Source of the DNA: Pseudomonas putida
GTDB lineage: Bacteria > Pseudomonadota > Gammaproteobacteria > Pseudomonadales > Pseudomonadaceae
DNA length: 64,000 nt
Reading direction: 5' to 3'
NCBI RefSeq assembly: GCF_002906855.1
Contig: NZ_MINI01000048.1
Location: 992,001-1,056,000, forward strand
Of the stretch, positions 36,170-43,711 are shown piece after piece (the first letter of the stretch is position 1; every line of letters starts with the position of its first letter). The notes below the pieces were generated by a model, which saw only the letters and a list, made by a program, of their open reading frames with translations, was not told where the DNA came from and made no database searches. The position numbers and the translations under genes were made by a program.

Positions 36170-37702
36170 TCACAGGCTAGGCAGGACACCAGCAGGCAGC
36201 AGCCCGGTCAGGCTGCCCCTGGCCAGCAGCTCGACGGCTGCCTCGATGTCTGGCGCGAAGAAGCGGTCACGGTCGTAGTGCGGCACTTCACGACGCAGCG
36301 CCTGACGCGCCTGCTCCAGCTTCGTCGAGGTCTTCAGGCCTTTGCGCAGGTCCAGCCCCTGACACGCACCCAGCCATTCGATGGCCAGCACGCCACGGGT
36401 GTTCTCGGCCATTTCCCACAGGCGCTTGCCAGCAGCCGGGGCCATCGACACGTGGTCTTCCTGGTTGGCCGAGGTCGGCAGGCTATCGACACTGTGTGGG
36501 TGCGACAAGGCCTTGTTCTCGCTGGCCAGGGCAGCTGCGGTGACCTGGGCAATCATGAAGCCGGAGTTGACGCCGCCGTTTTCCACCAGAAATGGCGGCA
36601 GCTGGGACATGTGCTTGTCCATCATCAGCGAGATGCGGCGCTCGCTCAGCGAACCGATCTCGGCGATCGCCAGGGCGAGGTTGTCGGCGGCCATGGCCAC
36701 CGGCTCGGCGTGGAAGTTGCCGCCGGAAATCACGTCGCCTTCGGCGGCGAACACCAACGGGTTGTCCGACACGGCGTTGGCTTCGATGCCCAGCACTTCG
36801 GCAGCCTGGCGGATCTGGGTCAGGCAGGCGCCCATGACCTGTGGCTGGCAGCGCAGCGAGTATGGGTCCTGGACCTTGTCGCAGTTCTTGTGCGACAGCG
36901 ACACTTCGCTGGAGTCGCCCAGCAGGTCGCGGAAGCAGGAAGCGGTGTCGATCTGGCCACGCTGACCACGCACTTCGTGAACACGCGCATCGAACGGCGA
37001 ACGCGAACCCAGCGCCGCCTCAACGCTCAGGCCACCGCAGGCGATGGCGGCGGCATACAGGTCTTCTGCCTGGAACAGGCCACGCAGGGCGTAGGCGGTG
37101 GAAGCCTGGGTGCCGTTGAGCAGGGCCAGGCCCTCCTTGGCAGCCAGGGTCAGCGGCTCGAGGCCGGCGACCGCCAGGGCTTCGGTAGCCGACAGCCACT
37201 GGCCCTGATGCCGGGCCTTGCCTTCGCCCAGCAGTACCAGCGACATGTGCGCCAGCGGTGCCAGGTCGCCGGAGGCGCCGACCGAGCCCTTGAGCGGGAT
37301 GTGCGGGTATACCTCGGCGTTGACCAGGGCGATCAGCGCATCGATGACTTTGCGGCGGATACCGGAGAAACCGCGGCTGAGGCTGTTGATCTTGAGGACC
37401 ATGATCAGCCGCACCAGAGCGTCGTCCAGCGGCGCACCGATACCGGCGGCGTGGGACAGCACCAGCGAGCGCTGCAGGTTCTCGAGGTCGTGGCTGGCGA
37501 TGCGGGTCGAGGCCAGCAGGCCGAAACCGGTGTTGATGCCGTAGGCGGTACGGTCTTCGGCAATGATCTGCTCAACGCAGGCGACGCTGGCGTCGATGGC
37601 CGGGCCAGCACTGGCGTCCAGTTGCAGGCGCAGCGGTGCGGCGTGGATGGCGCGCAGTTGGGCCAGGGTCAGGGTGCCGGGCTTGAGGGTCAGTACGGTC
37701 AC
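36170..37702 (-). CDS. hutH: HutH, histidine ammonia-lyase
   Basis: 510 residues from a GTG at 37702. It converts histidine to urocanate. The autocatalytic MIO prosthetic-group tripeptide is Ala143-Ser144-Gly145 in GSVGASGDLAPLAHM, and YGINTGFG and QDPYSLRCQPQVMG are also intact. It is separated from hutU by 70 nt containing a short GC hairpin (37723-37740). Confidence 0.97.
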   Translation of the reverse strand: MTVLTLKPGTLTLAQLRAIHAAPLRLQLDASAGPAIDASVACVEQIIAEDRTAYGINTGFGLLASTRIASHDLENLQRSLVLSHAAGIGAPLDDALVRLIMVLKINSLSRGFSGIRRKVIDALIALVNAEVYPHIPLKGSVGASGDLAPLAHMSLVLLGEGKARHQGQWLSATEALAVAGLEPLTLAAKEGLALLNGTQASTAYALRGLFQAEDLYAAAIACGGLSVEAALGSRSPFDARVHEVRGQRGQIDTASCFRDLLGDSSEVSLSHKNCDKVQDPYSLRCQPQVMGACLTQIRQAAEVLGIEANAVSDNPLVFAAEGDVISGGNFHAEPVAMAADNLALAIAEIGSLSERRISLMMDKHMSQLPPFLVENGGVNSGFMIAQVTAAALASENKALSHPHSVDSLPTSANQEDHVSMAPAAGKRLWEMAENTRGVLAIEWLGACQGLDLRKGLKTSTKLEQARQALRREVPHYDRDRFFAPDIEAAVELLARGSLTGLLPAGVLPSL

Positions 37703-37722
37703 TTCGCTACTCCAATTCTGTC

Positions 37723-37740
37723 AGGGGCCCGCAGGCCCCT
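37723..37740 (-). other. GC-rich hairpin in the hutU-hutH spacer
   Basis: AGGGGCC at 37723-37729 pairs with GGCCCCT at 37734-37740 across CGCA. No T-tract follows on the minus strand, so it is more likely an mRNA stability or attenuation element than a full terminator. Confidence 0.45.
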
Positions 37741-37772
37741 CTTATTGTTCAGTATCACTCAAAGCGCAGCGA

Positions 37773-39446
37773 TCAGCCCGTGATCATTGGCAGGTCGAGG
37801 CCCTGCTCCTTGGCGCAGTCGATAGCGATGTCGTAACCGGCATCGGCGTGGCGCATCACGCCAGTCCCCGGGTCGTTGGTCAGCACGCGAGCGATACGCT
37901 CGGCGGCTTCATCGGTACCGTCGCAGACGATGACCATGCCCGAGTGCTGGGAGAAGCCCATGCCCACGCCACCGCCGTGGTGCAGCGAAACCCAGGTGGC
38001 GCCGCCTGCGGTGTTGAGCAGGGCGTTGAGCAGCGGCCAGTCGGACACGGCGTCGGAGCCGTCGCGCATGGCTTCGGTTTCGCGGTTGGGGCTGGACACG
38101 GAACCTGAGTCCAGGTGGTCGCGGCCGATCACCACCGGCGCCGACAGCTCGCCGCTGCGGACCATTTCGTTGAAGGCCAGGCCGAGCTTGGCGCGCAGGC
38201 CCAGGCCAACCCAGCAGATACGGGCCGGCAGGCCCTGGAAGCTGATGCGCTCGCGGGCCATGTCCAGCCAGCGGTGCAGGTGGGCGTCGTCGGGGATCAG
38301 TTCCTTGACCTTGGCGTCGGTCTTGTAGATGTCTTCGGCATCACCGGACAGCGCCGCCCAGCGGAACGGGCCGATGCCGCGGCAGAACAGCGGGCGGATG
38401 TAGGCCGGGACGAAGCCTGGGAAATCGAAGGCGTTGGCCACGCCCTCTTCCTTGGCCATCTGGCGGATGTTGTTGCCGTAGTCGAAGGTCGGGATGCCCT
38501 GCTTCTGGAAGTCGAGCATGGCCTGTACGTGCACGGCCATCGACTGCTTGGCGGCCTTGACCACTGCAGCCGGTTCGGTCTGCGCGCGGTCGCGGTACTG
38601 CTCCCAGGTCCAGCCGGCTGGCAGGTAGCCGTTCAGTGGGTCGTGGGCGCTGGTCTGGTCGGTGACCATGTCCGGGCGCACGCCACGCTTGACCAGCTCT
38701 GGCAGGATTTCGGCGGCGTTGCCGTGCAGGGCAATGGAGATTGCCTTGCCTTCGGCGGTGTACTTGGCAATACGCGACAGAGCGTCGTCGAGGTCAGTGG
38801 CCTGTTCGTCGACGTAGCGGGTTTCCAGGCGGAAGTCGATGCGGCTCTGCTGGCATTCGATGTTCAGCGAGCAGGCACCGGCCAGGGTGGCGGCCAGTGG
38901 CTGGGCGCCGCCCATGCCGCCGAGGCCGGCGGTCAGTACCCACTTGCCTTTGAGGCTGCCACCGTAGTGCTGGCGGCCGGCTTCGACGAAGGTTTCGTAG
39001 GTGCCCTGGACGATGCCCTGGCTGCCGATGTAGATCCAGCTGCCGGCGGTCATCTGGCCGTACATGGCCAGGCCCTTGGCGTCCAGTTCGTTGAAGTGTT
39101 CCCAGTTGGCCCAGTGCGGCACCAGGTTGGAGTTGGCGATCAGTACACGCGGGGCGTTGCTGTGGGTCTTGAACACGCCGACCGGCTTGCCCGACTGCAC
39201 CAGCAGGGTTTCGTCGTCTTCCAGGCGGGTCAGGGTTTCGACGATCTTGTCGTAGCAGGCCCAGTTGCGCGCGGCGCGGCCGATGCCGCCATACACCACC
39301 AGCTCTTTGGGATTTTCCGCGACCTGCGGGTCGAGGTTGTTCATCAGCATGCGCAGTGGCGCTTCGGTCAGCCAGCTCTTGGCGGTCAGCTTGTTGCCAC
39401 GTGGGGCACGGATTTCAACGTCACGGTATTTGTTGTTGTCGGTCAC
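37773..39446 (-). CDS. hutU: HutU, urocanate hydratase
   Basis: 557 residues from a GTG at 39446. It adds water to urocanate using tightly bound NAD+. Conserved blocks include MNNLDPQVAENP, TAGLGGMGGAQPLAATLAGA (NAD region) and RPLFCRGIGPFRWAALSGD with the active-site cysteine. It begins the hutU-H-T-I-G unit. The sequence directly after the start codon contains AACAACAA, a Crc/Hfq-type motif, and a HutC-like operator lies 65-78 nt upstream. Confidence 0.97.
   Translation of the reverse strand: MTDNNKYRDVEIRAPRGNKLTAKSWLTEAPLRMLMNNLDPQVAENPKELVVYGGIGRAARNWACYDKIVETLTRLEDDETLLVQSGKPVGVFKTHSNAPRVLIANSNLVPHWANWEHFNELDAKGLAMYGQMTAGSWIYIGSQGIVQGTYETFVEAGRQHYGGSLKGKWVLTAGLGGMGGAQPLAATLAGACSLNIECQQSRIDFRLETRYVDEQATDLDDALSRIAKYTAEGKAISIALHGNAAEILPELVKRGVRPDMVTDQTSAHDPLNGYLPAGWTWEQYRDRAQTEPAAVVKAAKQSMAVHVQAMLDFQKQGIPTFDYGNNIRQMAKEEGVANAFDFPGFVPAYIRPLFCRGIGPFRWAALSGDAEDIYKTDAKVKELIPDDAHLHRWLDMARERISFQGLPARICWVGLGLRAKLGLAFNEMVRSGELSAPVVIGRDHLDSGSVSSPNRETEAMRDGSDAVSDWPLLNALLNTAGGATWVSLHHGGGVGMGFSQHSGMVIVCDGTDEAAERIARVLTNDPGTGVMRHADAGYDIAIDCAKEQGLDLPMITG
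39430..39437 (-). promoter_or_regulatory. Crc/Hfq-type CA motif at the hutU start
   Basis: On the minus strand AACAACAA spans codons 4-6 of hutU, 9 nt after the GTG. This is a typical position for Hfq/Crc-dependent block of translation initiation. Confidence 0.65.
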
Positions 39447-39510
39447 GGGAAGGTCCTCGGCGGTTGTCCGCGGGCAGTTGTGTCGTGGTCAATATACAAA
39501 CACATCTTTA

Positions 39511-39524
39511 CTTGTATGTACAAG
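39511..39524. promoter_or_regulatory. HutC-type operator upstream of hutU
   Basis: CTTGTATGTACAAG, a 14-bp near-perfect palindrome resembling the TTGTATATACAA-like HutC site; a related TATACAAA lies at 39493. The same family of sequence occurs in the hutC-hutF spacer. Confidence 0.75.
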
Positions 39525-39586
39525 CATGGACAACCAAAATAGTTGGACCCTGCCGTTCTTGGCTTGAGATTTATGTTGGCGCGCAG

Positions 39587-39807
39587 ATCGAGCGCCGCCC
39601 GCGCGGCGCATCGCGAGCTGCGCTCGCTCCTACGTTTGTTTCGGGCCAATGTTTTCTGGGGGATTTGCGCGCGGACGCCTTGGCGCATGGAACGATATCG
39701 CGTCGTACCAAGAAGGCGGCCGCGCGCGCCTGTCACAGGCGTTACTGGCCCGAAACAAACGTAGGAGCGAGCAAAGCTCGCGATGCGCCGCGCGGGCGGC
39801 GCTCGAT
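39587..39807. repeat. 221-bp element with 62-bp inverted repeats (MITE-like) between hutU and hutD
   Basis: The left arm 39587-39648 and right arm 39746-39807 are reverse complements over 62 bases with two mismatches (GCTGCGCTC versus GCTTTGCTC region), flanking a 97-base GC-rich loop. The arms carry internal palindromes (GGAGCGAGC...GCTCGCGA, GCGCCGCGCGGGCGGCGC). No transposase and no clear target-site duplication are visible. Short frames inside it encode low-complexity Arg/Ala/Leu peptides and are not genes. Apart from the HutC operator and hutU leader (39447-39530), it explains most of the 393-base gap between hutU and hutD. Confidence 0.85.
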
Positions 39808-39839
39808 TTCACAGGCGCTAAAAACCTAAAGGCGAACCC

Positions 39840-40412
39840 TCAGCGCCCTACCAGCTCGATCAGACAGAATCGCCCCTGAACATCCAGCCCCAGCAACCCA
39901 TCATTGCCCTCCAGCCGCAGGCAGTCATGCAGGCCCAATCGCTGTGTTTCATGCCCAGCCATCGCCACTTCAACCTGATTGCTCGCGGCAAACAGCAACA
40001 CCGTCGACGCCGAGCTGTACAGCCGGCTGGTGCCGTCGAACCACTGCAAGCGCGCCCGATAGCGCTGCGGCGCATAGATCAGGTTGAAGTCGCGGATCGC
40101 CCCACCGAGCAATTTGCAGCTGACCTGGCTCTCGCCACTGAAGGCGAATGCATCGAACGGCAGCAGCGGCCGGCTGGCCTGGTCGTCGACCAGCAAGCGC
40201 ATGCCTTCGCCCTGCAGCACGGTAATGATCCGCTGGTAGCCGGCAAACACGGAAAACCCGCCCGATTCCTCGATATCGGCGATCGACAGGCGCCAGCCGA
40301 AGCCATCGAGCCCCTCGCCGTTGTCGCGGGTGATCTCTTCGGTGAAACCGCCACCGTTCTTCCAGGGCATGCGCGGGTAATCCTGCGCACGCAGCAACTG
40401 CAACTGGGTCAT
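39840..40412 (-). CDS. hutD: HutD-family protein
   Basis: 190 residues. It is a cupin-fold protein of the HutD family (DYPRMPWKNGGGFTEEI near the start, then GYQRIITVLQGEGMRL). In P. fluorescens HutD modulates hut expression and may bind formylglutamate-like metabolites to cap induction (known for the family; the mechanism is uncertain). It overlaps the hutC stop by 4 nt, so hutC-hutD are co-transcribed, and it is separated from hutU by the 221-bp inverted-repeat element. Confidence 0.93.
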   Translation of the reverse strand: MTQLQLLRAQDYPRMPWKNGGGFTEEITRDNGEGLDGFGWRLSIADIEESGGFSVFAGYQRIITVLQGEGMRLLVDDQASRPLLPFDAFAFSGESQVSCKLLGGAIRDFNLIYAPQRYRARLQWFDGTSRLYSSASTVLLFAASNQVEVAMAGHETQRLGLHDCLRLEGNDGLLGLDVQGRFCLIELVGR

Positions 40413-41155
40413 TTACTGAAACGTCCTTCAAGGCGGTGACGGGAACCGGGGTGAATCAGCCGGGCGGCAGTTACTGGCTGGCGGCCGGACCAGGTACGAC
40501 GGCGGATCAGCAGGCAGGGCTCGCCGCGCTCGATCTGCAGCAGGCGGCACTCTTCGGGCTCGGCGAGAATCGCCTCGACCACGTGCTCGCCTTCGGTCAG
40601 CGGCGCGACCTGGGACAAATAGGCATAAGGCGTCTGCCGGGTGAAGTCCTGCTTGAGGTACTCGGGGGCAATCGCTGCGTTGACGTAGCGGTCTTCGATC
40701 TGCACTGGCACGCCGTTCTCGTAATGCACGATCAACGAGTGGAACACCCGCTGCCCTTCGCGCATGTCCAGGGCCAGGGCGCGCTCGGAACCGGCGGCCT
40801 CCTCGGCCAGCTTGATCACCTGGCAGCTATGCTGGTGGCCACGACCGGCGATCTCGTCGGCGATGTTGTTGACCTCGAACAACGCCGAACGGGACTTGGG
40901 CTCGGCGACGAAGGTACCCACGCCCTGCATCCGCACCAGCAGGCCTTCAGCAGTGAGTTCACGCAAGGCGCGGTTGATGGTCATGCGACTGAAGCCCAGC
41001 TCGCTGACCAGTTCGCTCTCCGAAGGCACCCGGTGATGCGGTGGCCAGCTGCCGTTTTCGATCTGCTGGATGATCATCTGCTTGACCCGGGCATACAGCG
41101 GCGCCGGGCCCTCGCCCATCTGGGCAACCAGCGCGGAGACAGGAGGTGTCGGCAC
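40409..41155 (-). CDS. hutC: HutC, GntR-family repressor of histidine utilisation
   Basis: 248 residues. The winged-helix DNA-binding domain (about 15-85, HRVPSESELVSELGFSRMTINRALRELTAEGLLVRMQGVGTF pattern) is followed by a UTRA ligand domain that binds urocanate. It represses hutF and hutU promoters. It is divergent from hutF; the 109-base spacer holds a HutC-like palindrome, implying autoregulation. Confidence 0.96.
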   Translation of the reverse strand: MPTPPVSALVAQMGEGPAPLYARVKQMIIQQIENGSWPPHHRVPSESELVSELGFSRMTINRALRELTAEGLLVRMQGVGTFVAEPKSRSALFEVNNIADEIAGRGHQHSCQVIKLAEEAAGSERALALDMREGQRVFHSLIVHYENGVPVQIEDRYVNAAIAPEYLKQDFTRQTPYAYLSQVAPLTEGEHVVEAILAEPEECRLLQIERGEPCLLIRRRTWSGRQPVTAARLIHPGSRHRLEGRFSK

Positions 41156-41221
41156 GGCGTTGAGTCCTTAGGCAATGGAATGAGCGGTAGCTTGCCGCAG
41201 TTTACCCGGCAGGCAAACGCC

Positions 41222-41239
41222 TGTATATGTATATACAAG
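41222..41239. promoter_or_regulatory. HutC-type operator in the hutC-hutF spacer
   Basis: The sequence contains the perfect palindrome TGTATATACA at 41228-41237, extended on the right to CAAG as in the hutU site. It lies between the divergent hutC and hutF starts, 26-43 nt before the hutF ATG. Confidence 0.75.
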
Positions 41240-41242
41240 TTA

Positions 41243-41250
41243 AACAATAA
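41243..41250 (+). promoter_or_regulatory. Crc/Hfq-type CA motif at the hutF ribosome-binding site
   Basis: AACAATAA, an exact AAnAAnAA match, directly abutting the CAGGA ribosome-binding site of hutF. It suggests translational catabolite repression of this arm as well. Confidence 0.6.
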
Positions 41251-41264
41251 CAGGATTTTTGCCG

Positions 41265-42629
41265 ATGTCCGCCTATTTTGCCGAACGCGCCCTGCTGCCC
41301 ACGGGCTGGGCCAGTAACGTCCGCTTCGAAGTCTCCAGTGATGGCCTGCTGAGCCGGATCGAAGCCGACGCCTCGGCCGAAGGCGCCGAGCGCCTGGCCG
41401 GGCCGCTGCTACCGGGCATGCCCAACCTGCACTCGCATGCGTTCCAGCGGGCCATGGCGGGGCTGGCGGAAGTCGCGGGCAACCCCAACGACAGCTTCTG
41501 GACCTGGCGTGAACTGATGTATCGGCTGGTCGGCAAGATCACCCCGGAACAGCTGCAGGTCATTGCCCGCCAGCTGTACATCGAGATGCTCAAGGCTGGT
41601 TACACCTCGGTGGCAGAATTCCACTACGTGCACCATGACCAAGCGGGCAAGGCCTACGCCGACCCGGCCGAGCTGTCCCGTCGCATCAGTGCGGCTGCGG
41701 CCAGCAGCGGCATCGGCCTGACCTTGCTGCCGGTGCTGTACAGCCATGCCGGTTTCGGCGGCCAGGCACCGAATGAAGGGCAGCGACGCTTCATCAATTC
41801 AACTGAACAATACCTGCAACTGCAGGCGCAGCTGGCGCCAGCGTTGGCAGCACAACCCGCGCAACAGCTGGGCTTGTGCTTCCACTCACTGCGCGCGGTC
41901 ACGCCCGGTCAGATCGCCGAGGTGCTGGCGGCCGGCAATCAGCAATGTCCGATTCATATCCACATCGCCGAACAGCAGAAGGAAGTCGACGACTGCCTGG
42001 CCTGGAGCGGGCTGCGGCCGCTGCAGTGGCTGTATGAACATGTCCACGTGGACCACCGCTGGTGCCTGGTGCACGCCACCCACGCCAAAGTCGACGAAGT
42101 AACGGCCATGGCGCGCAGTGGCGCAGTGGCCGGCTTGTGCCTGACCACCGAAGCCAACCTGGGCGACGGTATCTTCCCGGCGGTGGACTTCCTGGCCCAG
42201 GGCGGGCGCATGGGCATTGGCTCGGACAGCCATGTGTCGCTGAGCGTGGTCGAGGAGCTGCGTTGGCTGGAATACGGTCAGCGCCTGCGGGATCAGCGGC
42301 GTAACCGGCTGTACCGCGGCGACCAGCCGATGGTCGGGCGCACGCTGTATGACGCGGCGCTGGCTGGAGGGGCTCAGGCACTGGGGCAGCAGGTTGGTGA
42401 ATTGGCGGTAGGCAAGCGGGCCGACTGGCTAGTGCTGGATGGGCAGGACCCGTATATCGCCATGGCCGAGGGAGACGGCATTCTCAACCGCTGGCTGTTC
42501 GCGGGCGGCGACCGTCAGGTGCGGGATGTGATGGTCAATGGCAAATGGGTGGTGCGCCAAGGGCAGCATGCCCACGAAGAGGAAAGCCGACAGGCGTTTG
42601 CCGGTGTGTTGCGAGCGCTACTGAGCTGA
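41265..42629 (+). CDS. hutF: HutF, formimidoylglutamate deiminase
   Basis: 454 residues from the ATG at 41265. It converts N-formimino-L-glutamate to N-formyl-glutamate and ammonia, the step that makes this a five-step hut pathway ending in HutG. Amidohydrolase motifs are visible: PNLHSHAFQRAMAG (HxH), HIHIAEQQKEVDDC, WCLVHATHA and GIGSDSHVSLS with the catalytic Asp. It is divergent from hutC. Confidence 0.96.
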   Translation: MSAYFAERALLPTGWASNVRFEVSSDGLLSRIEADASAEGAERLAGPLLPGMPNLHSHAFQRAMAGLAEVAGNPNDSFWTWRELMYRLVGKITPEQLQVIARQLYIEMLKAGYTSVAEFHYVHHDQAGKAYADPAELSRRISAAAASSGIGLTLLPVLYSHAGFGGQAPNEGQRRFINSTEQYLQLQAQLAPALAAQPAQQLGLCFHSLRAVTPGQIAEVLAAGNQQCPIHIHIAEQQKEVDDCLAWSGLRPLQWLYEHVHVDHRWCLVHATHAKVDEVTAMARSGAVAGLCLTTEANLGDGIFPAVDFLAQGGRMGIGSDSHVSLSVVEELRWLEYGQRLRDQRRNRLYRGDQPMVGRTLYDAALAGGAQALGQQVGELAVGKRADWLVLDGQDPYIAMAEGDGILNRWLFAGGDRQVRDVMVNGKWVVRQGQHAHEEESRQAFAGVLRALLS

Positions 42630-42663
42630 ATGCAGAGGGGCCGCTAAAGCGGCCCCCGTCTTA

Positions 42664-43236
42664 TCAATGCATCTGCACAATCTGCTTGTCCGGCGTACGC
42701 CAGATCAAGCGGCTGGTGTCATAGCCCTGCTGGCGGGCCTTGGACATCAGGCTCTCGCGCTCCCACACCGGCAGCGTCGGCGTGCGCGAAAGGATCCACA
42801 GGTACTTGCGGTCCGGGCTGCCGACGATCGCGGTGCGGTAGTGGTCGTCCACGTACAGTATCCAGTACTCGCCTTTGGCCACGCCCGGTACCAGGCGGGT
42901 AAACCAGTTGTCGAACTCCACCCACAGCCTGTCGGTGTGCCCCGGCTCCTGGATGTTGGCGTGCCCCTCGGCGCGCAGCCATTCATCCCCCATCGTGCGG
43001 CAGCGGTTGAGCACACCGTACGAGCCATCGGGCTTGAGGTTGTAATGCGCTTCGGACTGCGCGCACTCGGCCTGGTACTTCATCGGCAGGCGCGCCAGTT
43101 CGTACCACTTGCCCTGATAGCGCTTGAGGTCGACATTACCGGCGGTCTTCGGCGCCAGCGGGTCGGTGGCGGAGGTGGCACAGCCCCCCAGCAACATGAC
43201 CAGGCACAGCCCCAGCAGTACGTGCAGACGCCTCAT
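42664..43236 (-). CDS. blc: Outer-membrane lipocalin (Blc-like lipoprotein)
   Basis: 190 residues from the ATG at 43236. A lipoprotein signal with lipobox LLGGC gives acylated Cys19, followed by a lipocalin domain with the signature YQGKWYELARLPMKYQ (GxW motif) and the late YLWILSRTPTLP. Bacterial lipocalins bind fatty acids or lysophospholipids in the outer membrane. The Ala/Thr/Ser after the cysteine (no Asp) predicts outer-membrane sorting. Its start overlaps the stop of the next lipoprotein gene by 4 nt, so the two form an operon. Confidence 0.92.
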   Translation of the reverse strand: MRRLHVLLGLCLVMLLGGCATSATDPLAPKTAGNVDLKRYQGKWYELARLPMKYQAECAQSEAHYNLKPDGSYGVLNRCRTMGDEWLRAEGHANIQEPGHTDRLWVEFDNWFTRLVPGVAKGEYWILYVDDHYRTAIVGSPDRKYLWILSRTPTLPVWERESLMSKARQQGYDTSRLIWRTPDKQIVQMH

Positions 43237-43487
43237 TTGAGGCCCTGCCCGGAGTAGATCAGCACCTTGTCGGCCGCGTATTGCACGCTGATGAAGCTCT
43301 TTTCGTCCCCCCAGGTACAGCTGCTCATGCCCAGCGCGCCGGAGCACTCGGTGGGCGTGCCGAGCAGTTGCTCGACCTCGGCCTTGTTCATGCCGGCCTT
43401 GAGCTTGGAATAGTTTTCCTGATTGATCTTGCTGCACGCAGTCAGGACGACGCACAAGGACAACAGGGCGAGGGAACGCAACGACAT
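43233..43487 (-). CDS. Small lipoprotein, DUF3862/BamE-like fold
   Basis: 84 residues from the ATG at 43487. A signal peptide with lipobox VLTAC places the acylated cysteine at 18. The remaining ~65 residues (KLKAGMNKAEVEQLLGTPTEC...SCTWGDEKSFISVQY) have the pattern of DUF3862, related to the small BamE/SmpA-like domain. The function is unknown. It is the first gene of a two-gene unit with the lipocalin. Confidence 0.8.
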   Translation of the reverse strand: MSLRSLALLSLCVVLTACSKINQENYSKLKAGMNKAEVEQLLGTPTECSGALGMSSCTWGDEKSFISVQYAADKVLIYSGQGLK

Positions 43488-43711
43488 GAAGGGACACTCC
43501 TGGAAAATAGACACAGGCGAGTGGCCTGCAGTGTCCTTCGACGGGAAAAACCCTCCCTGGTTCCCTGGCGACACCGCTTTAGTCGTAAGCCGTTGGTCGG
43601 CTGGACCTGCGCAAACGATTAATGTTTTGCCGCGCCGCGACGACACAGCGAGCACGCTGTGGCGCATGGCCACAGCGCCCTCCTATGCCTTGCCTTGTGC
43701 AGACCAGAAAA

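Noticed and set aside
39543..39879. Short frames encoding RSSAARAAHREL-like peptides
   Set aside because: They arise from the 62-bp inverted repeats; the same peptide appears from both arms, and none has a ribosome-binding site.
43488..43711. Riboswitch or FliA promoter upstream of the dCache chemoreceptor
   Set aside because: Looked for a GCCGAT box with TCAAG/TAAAG spacing and for c-di-GMP riboswitch-like motifs; nothing convincing.
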